The notes under the pieces were generated by a model. It was not told where the DNA came from. It saw nothing but the letters and a program-made list of their open reading frames with translations, and did no database searches. The position numbers and the translations under genes were made by a program. From Leptospira borgpetersenii serovar Javanica (lineage in GTDB: Bacteria; Spirochaetota; Leptospiria; Leptospirales; Leptospiraceae), in the NCBI RefSeq assembly GCF_003046425.1, contig NZ_QAJG01000003.1:48501-112500 (forward strand): DNA of 64,000 nt. Direction: 5' to 3'. Shown here piece after piece: positions 53,286 to 64,000 of the stretch (position 1 is its first letter; each line of letters begins with the position of its first letter).

Positions 53286-54230
53286 ATGACCTCTATTTAT
53301 AGACGAATTCGGATTTTCTGTTTTTGTTTCGTTGTTTTACCTTTTGTAAACTGCCTGACTCTAAACCTGTGGCAGACTCATCAAACAATTTCGTTTTATG
53401 ATTATAAAAGACCTTCTATGAGCAAAATGAAAATCTTACAGAAAAAAAATCATCCTATCTTAGAAATATCTTACACAATGAAAGGAGAAAACAAACTTCA
53501 ACGTTATTGTACGCCCCAGCCCGAAACAAACGCCGCCCAAAGTGAAGAATACTCCTATGATATTATCAATCGAACTCTCAATGAAGAATGTGAATTTAAA
53601 AGCGGGGAATCTCACTCGTCGATACGAGTTGAAAATGCGCAAAAAAAGTTATTTTTTTACGATCTTGGAAAGGCGATTCATCTGAGGGATAATCATCACA
53701 TTGACCTCATTATCTATCGCGGAACTCACATTAGAAAAAAAATCTCCGACATTAAGGAAGCATGGTTCAATTCCTATGACGGTCTTTGTATTGCGGATTC
53801 TAAAAACAGAACTCTTGCGATAGATTGTTCTAAAGTGGAAGAAGACGGCGGAAATAATTTCAGAGATCGGCGCGTATGTACTCAAACCGAAGCAGACTGC
53901 TCCAAACAATCGAACACGAAATTACTTACAGTATCTGAAATTCCTCAAACTCCTCCTATTTACTTCGTAACTATTCCTGAACCATTCGCTTACTCACAAC
54001 GAAGTGCCAGTGCCTATTATGCGGTTTGGTCTGCCTCGACTCAGACTTCTTCTCAAATTTTATATATAACATTTAACCCTCGGTCCAGAAGCATTAGTCC
54101 AACCAACATAATCTATTACGGTTTGGGTTATTTGCTTTACCCATTTACAATCGTAGCCGATGTTGTGAGTGCACCGTTTGTACTTGCATATATTATATAT
54201 CTCTTTAATAAACATAGCTACGTCCCATGA
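53286..54230 (+). CDS. Hypothetical lipoprotein with C-terminal membrane helices
   Basis: 314 residues from the ATG at 53286, which follows GGGAA; an upstream TTG is less likely. The signal peptide (IRIFCFCFVVLPFVNC) ends in a lipobox-like FVNC. The body has several cysteines (YCTPQPETN, RVCTQTEADCSK). The last 50 residues contain two hydrophobic helices (IIYYGLGYLLYPFTIVADVV, APFVLAYIIYLF), which is unusual for a lipoprotein. No family recognised. Confidence 0.6.
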   Translation: MTSIYRRIRIFCFCFVVLPFVNCLTLNLWQTHQTISFYDYKRPSMSKMKILQKKNHPILEISYTMKGENKLQRYCTPQPETNAAQSEEYSYDIINRTLNEECEFKSGESHSSIRVENAQKKLFFYDLGKAIHLRDNHHIDLIIYRGTHIRKKISDIKEAWFNSYDGLCIADSKNRTLAIDCSKVEEDGGNNFRDRRVCTQTEADCSKQSNTKLLTVSEIPQTPPIYFVTIPEPFAYSQRSASAYYAVWSASTQTSSQILYITFNPRSRSISPTNIIYYGLGYLLYPFTIVADVVSAPFVLAYIIYLFNKHSYVP

Positions 54231-54693
54231 CTTGGTAGAAATACCATCACAAATTTCCACAAAACGCGGTAATTCGCGTAGATTACGGGCAATTTATTAA
54301 ACACCTTTATGGGTATTTATTTTCATAGGGATGAGTAAAACTTTTCGTAATACTCGTTTGTAGATAAATTTTAGGAAATCACCTTCCCTTGGTCGTATAA
54401 ATTTCTTCTTTTGAAAAATTTATTTCGATCTTTCTTTTACACTATAACTTGCTTTGAAAATTTTTTTAAAAAACGATCAAGTATCCTTTAAAAAAATAAC
54501 AATTCTTCCAAAAATTTCAAAATGTAGGAACTCACATTCCTTAGAAATTCGATTCTAGGGTTGTCATCTTTAAATATTATAGAGGCTTTTTAAGATTTTA
54601 GGACAAATTCCTAATGATTACGTATTCAAATTCACCACTTTTAAAATTTTCAGAAAAGTTTTGAAAATTTGAGGAAGTTTTGCTTTTTTTTTA
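54231..54693. other. AT-rich intergenic region before the phasin-like gene
   Basis: No gene recognised. Near 54325-54345 CATAGGGATGAGTAA resembles one end of family 5. Near 54500-54545 the sequence TCAAAATGTAGGAACTCACAT is a partial family-4 end. Confidence 0.35.
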
Positions 54694-54742
<49 letters not shown>

Positions 54743-54770
54743 GAAATTGATCTCAAGGAGAAAAATTAAA

Positions 54771-55154
<384 letters not shown>

Positions 55155-55177
55155 GAATCGTAACTTTTTCCCTACTC

Positions 55178-55200
55178 GGGCGGGCTTGCTTTAACCCGCC
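55178..55200 (+). terminator. Hairpin after the phasin-like gene
   Basis: GGCGGG pairs with CCCGCC across a ten-base loop, followed by a short T-containing stretch. It is 23 bases after the stop. Confidence 0.55.
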
Positions 55201-55306
55201 TGAATCCTCTTTCAAAATATTCTCCGAGAGAATTCATGGTTCGTTTCAAAACCGTCAAAGGGACACAACCTGCGGGAATTCCTTAGTTTTGGGACAAGTT
55301 CAAAAT

Positions 55307-56095
<789 letters not shown>

Positions 56096-56195
56096 AAACT
56101 TGAGTTCGGCATAATAAACGCAAAAGCGGTTTCGCACATCTTTCTTTGATGCGGACCACAGAATCAGACATGACTCATTAGGACTTTATATTAAT

Positions 56196-56209
56196 CCCAC
56201 GCATGTGGG
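56196..56209 (+). repeat. Solitary CRISPR-repeat-like hairpin
   Basis: CCCACGCATGTGGG is an exact match to the core of the reverse complement of the CRISPR repeat at 13666, and AAAAAAG follows. Downstream sequence resembles that after 36356. Confidence 0.5.
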
Positions 56210-56276
56210 CAAAAAAGAACAAGGTCGGAACCGTCCGCTAACATCTATTCCCACACTAAAACTTTGAAACGGGCTT

Positions 56277-56708
56277 TTAGTTTCTTTCCACCGGGTCGAT
56301 GTCCGTATTGACCCAATACTCATCACCGTAATCGAAAAATAATTCTTCTCCCGCTTTTATTTTTCGGATCGCTTCGAATCTCGCCGTTTTCCAACGAACG
56401 GATACGACAAGTTTTACGTTCGGCTTAGAACTATGATTCATAAAACGAGTATAATTACTTTCTTTTCCCTCTCCGTAAATCCAATGATCCTTACAAATCC
56501 AAAGTAAATATTTTGATTCGCAGTATTTGGAAGAGTTTGCAATTTTATCAGTAAGAATTTTACCGGTATAATATCCGATAGTATCACCTTTGTTTACGTT
56601 TTCTTTCGGGAAAAGCCCCATCCCGATCCCAGGAATCGACGAAGCTTTGATCTCAAAGTCCTTTTCATGGAAAATACGGGAACGCGAAATCTTCTTACGT
56701 AATTGCAT
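56277..56708 (-). CDS. SET-domain protein-lysine methyltransferase-like protein
   Basis: 143 residues, essentially only a SET domain: [19 protein letters not shown], the [10 protein letters not shown] motif and the [13 protein letters not shown] motif supply SAM- and substrate-contact residues, so it should be catalytically competent. Bacterial SET proteins may methylate host or own proteins. No signal peptide or secretion tag is visible. It may be an acquired gene, as SET domains are patchy in bacteria. Confidence 0.8.
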   Translation of the reverse strand: MQLRKKISRSRIFHEKDFEIKASSIPGIGMGLFPKENVNKGDTIGYYTGKILTDKIANSSKYCESKYLLWICKDHWIYGEGKESNYTRFMNHSSKPNVKLVVSVRWKTARFEAIRKIKAGEELFFDYGDEYWVNTDIDPVERN

Positions 56709-57336
56709 CGTTGAAACTAAAACTCCTGAATACGAACAGAATTTATGCTATCATTCCCAAAAGAGTATAAAATTTGCAACTGAATTCTGAACTCCCATCT
56801 TAAAAGAAATTCTCATAACGATCTATCTCTTAAGTTCGGTCTTTTCCAAGACCAAATCTTCCGCTATAGATAGTTTTCACAAAATTTTCGTAGAAAGTCC
56901 AAAAATCAAACACAGCATAACAAAACCGGCTTGTTTTTCATTCTAAACGTAACGACTGATTGAACTCATAAGATTCGTTAGTTGATTAGAGTTGTTGAAA
57001 AATTAATTCTCTGTCCGTTTCTGCCTCGTTGAAATGGATGTTTGAAGCGGTTTTGTTAATCCGAATCATGGAATTTTTCAACAACTCTATTCATAAAATT
57101 TAAAGTAAGACCAAACGAAGTTTTACGTTAACGCGAGTCCGGTGAAGCGCTTTTTACGAAAGCGTTTCAATTATGAAGTTTGCAAACGATTCGCCTAAAC
57201 TTTCTCTACGAATTCACGTTAAGTTACGATATAAAATTCCTCTATATTCCGGAAACAGACTTTCAAGACCTCATGAAAGACCAAAACGGCTTTAAAACTT
57301 CTTGTCATACAAAAGCTCGAACGGGAGCTTATTCGT
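56709..57336. other. Intergenic region with element family 2
   Basis: Contains the well-preserved family-2 copy at 56988-57088 and the family-6 end TACGAATTCACGTTAAG near 57200. No gene is seen. Confidence 0.6.
56988..57088 (+). mobile_element. Miniature element, family 2
   Basis: 101 bases nearly identical to the nested copy at 14044-14144 (one visible difference, TGCCTCG versus TGCTTCG). The flanks read GATT and ATTC, so the insertion duplicated ATT or TA as in the other copy. Confidence 0.85.
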
Positions 57337-58260
<924 letters not shown>

Positions 58261-58277
<17 letters not shown>

Positions 58278-58548
58278 CTCAAGAGCGAAGATTCTCGTTC
58301 GTGGAAAGGTTCAAGGAGTAGGATTTAGATATTACATTCTTCAACGAGCCCAAGAATGCAGGCTCAGTGGGTACACCCAAAATCTTCCGGGAGGAGAAGT
58401 GGAAACGGTTGTGGAAGGAGATAAGGTATTTATTGAAGACCTCTACAAAGCAATCCAAAAAGGACCCAAAGGCTCCGAGATTAAGGAAGCTTTGATTAAT
58501 TGGGAGGACCCGAAAGGGAATTTTAGAACTTTTGAAATTAAAAAATAA
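58261..58548 (+). CDS. acyP: Acylphosphatase
   Basis: 95 residues, typical length. [17 protein letters not shown] contains the catalytic Arg, and [18 protein letters not shown] contains the catalytic Asn. It hydrolyses acyl-phosphates. The start lies inside the globin gene, 17 bases before that stop codon, with GGAGG upstream, so the three genes form one translationally coupled operon. Confidence 0.92.
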
Positions 58549-58580
58549 ACTCCACGAAATCCACTCGGATGTAAAATCCT

Positions 58581-58611
<31 letters not shown>

Positions 58612-58636
58612 TCTTTGATTTATTTTTAAAAATTCC

Positions 58637-59356
<720 letters not shown>

Positions 59357-59369
59357 AACACTCCTCCTC

Positions 59370-62062
<2,693 letters not shown>

Positions 62063-62090
62063 GGTCTTTCTTCTAGAATCCCTTATACAT

Positions 62091-63429
<1,339 letters not shown>

Positions 63430-63759
63430 CGTCGAACGATCTGCAACACGTTCAAACGCTGATTTGCCGAGGATAAATCGCTTAAACTCAAAGCGCCGTT
63501 TCTACTACGACGATTTATAAAGAGCCTTAGCGTTGCAATTTACGACGCAGTAACTTAATAAAGCTCTTTTGTTCCGTAATTGTATTCAGGAAATAAATTT
63601 CGCGAATCGTTGTCCAACAGTTTCCCAAACGATACGAGTTTTTGAACTCGAACACTCTCATTTGGAATTTCTCAGAAAAGGTAAACAAAGTAAATCCGGA
63701 AAAAAGTTTTCTTGAAAAGGGATGGTTTTATTGTTTCTTCCTAAAAAGTTGGAAGAACC

Positions 63760-64000
<241 letters not shown>

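Overview
The window is chromosomal DNA of a spirochaete, almost certainly a pathogenic Leptospira. The base composition is AT-rich. Surface proteins carry spirochaete-style lipoboxes. The gene set is typical of the genus: a solitary LpxD, DUF1566 and WG-repeat proteins, a 7TM class III cyclase, a DUF115 protein and an hrcA-grpE-dnaK-dnaJ cluster. Long intergenic stretches are full of decayed short mobile elements, as in the larger, repeat-rich pathogenic genomes. The species is not determined. No tRNA or rRNA gene was seen.

Layout. 0.5-11 kb: an AttH/CrtC-like lipocalin, an ATPase-HDOD protein, an aldehyde dehydrogenase, Dps, a DegT/StrS aminotransferase and Lon. 11-14.5 kb: a DUF1566 lipoprotein, then a short cas-less CRISPR array whose third repeat is split by a miniature transposable element that itself carries a second element. 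14.5-25 kb: an M23 peptidase, MAPEG, a PhoU-like protein, a large WGR protein, a band-7 protein, an esterase/nucleotidyltransferase pair and a FabG-like reductase. 25-33.7 kb: a wrecked lipoprotein gene, a WG-repeat gene split at an A8 tract, a methyltransferase, an SRPBCC membrane protein, LpxD and an EamA transporter. 34-40.6 kb: repeat-rich, with a 7TM protein whose cyclase domain has altered catalytic residues. 40.6-48 kb: a cysteine-rich exported peptide, YqgE, a Gfo/Idh/MocA oxidoreductase and the HrcA/CIRCE heat-shock cluster. 49-64 kb: a PASTA-containing penicillin-binding protein next to a DUF115 protein, a phasin-like gene with tandem TGC-N3-GCA boxes in its promoter, GDPD, SET, an overlapping rppH-globin-acylphosphatase unit, a Trk/Ktr potassium system, an adenosine deaminase-like enzyme and the start of a MATE transporter.

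Functional groups. Proteostasis is covered by Lon and the HrcA-controlled chaperones. The envelope is served by LpxD, the PBP, the M23 peptidase and lipoproteins. Stress and redox functions include Dps, ALDH and the globin. Potassium uptake is TrkA/TrkH. The intergenic DNA holds at least five dispersed repeat families, described individually. They give clean insertion evidence (a 9-bp target duplication, nesting, and insertion into a CRISPR repeat). No complete transposase was found, so these elements were presumably mobilised from elsewhere or are relics.
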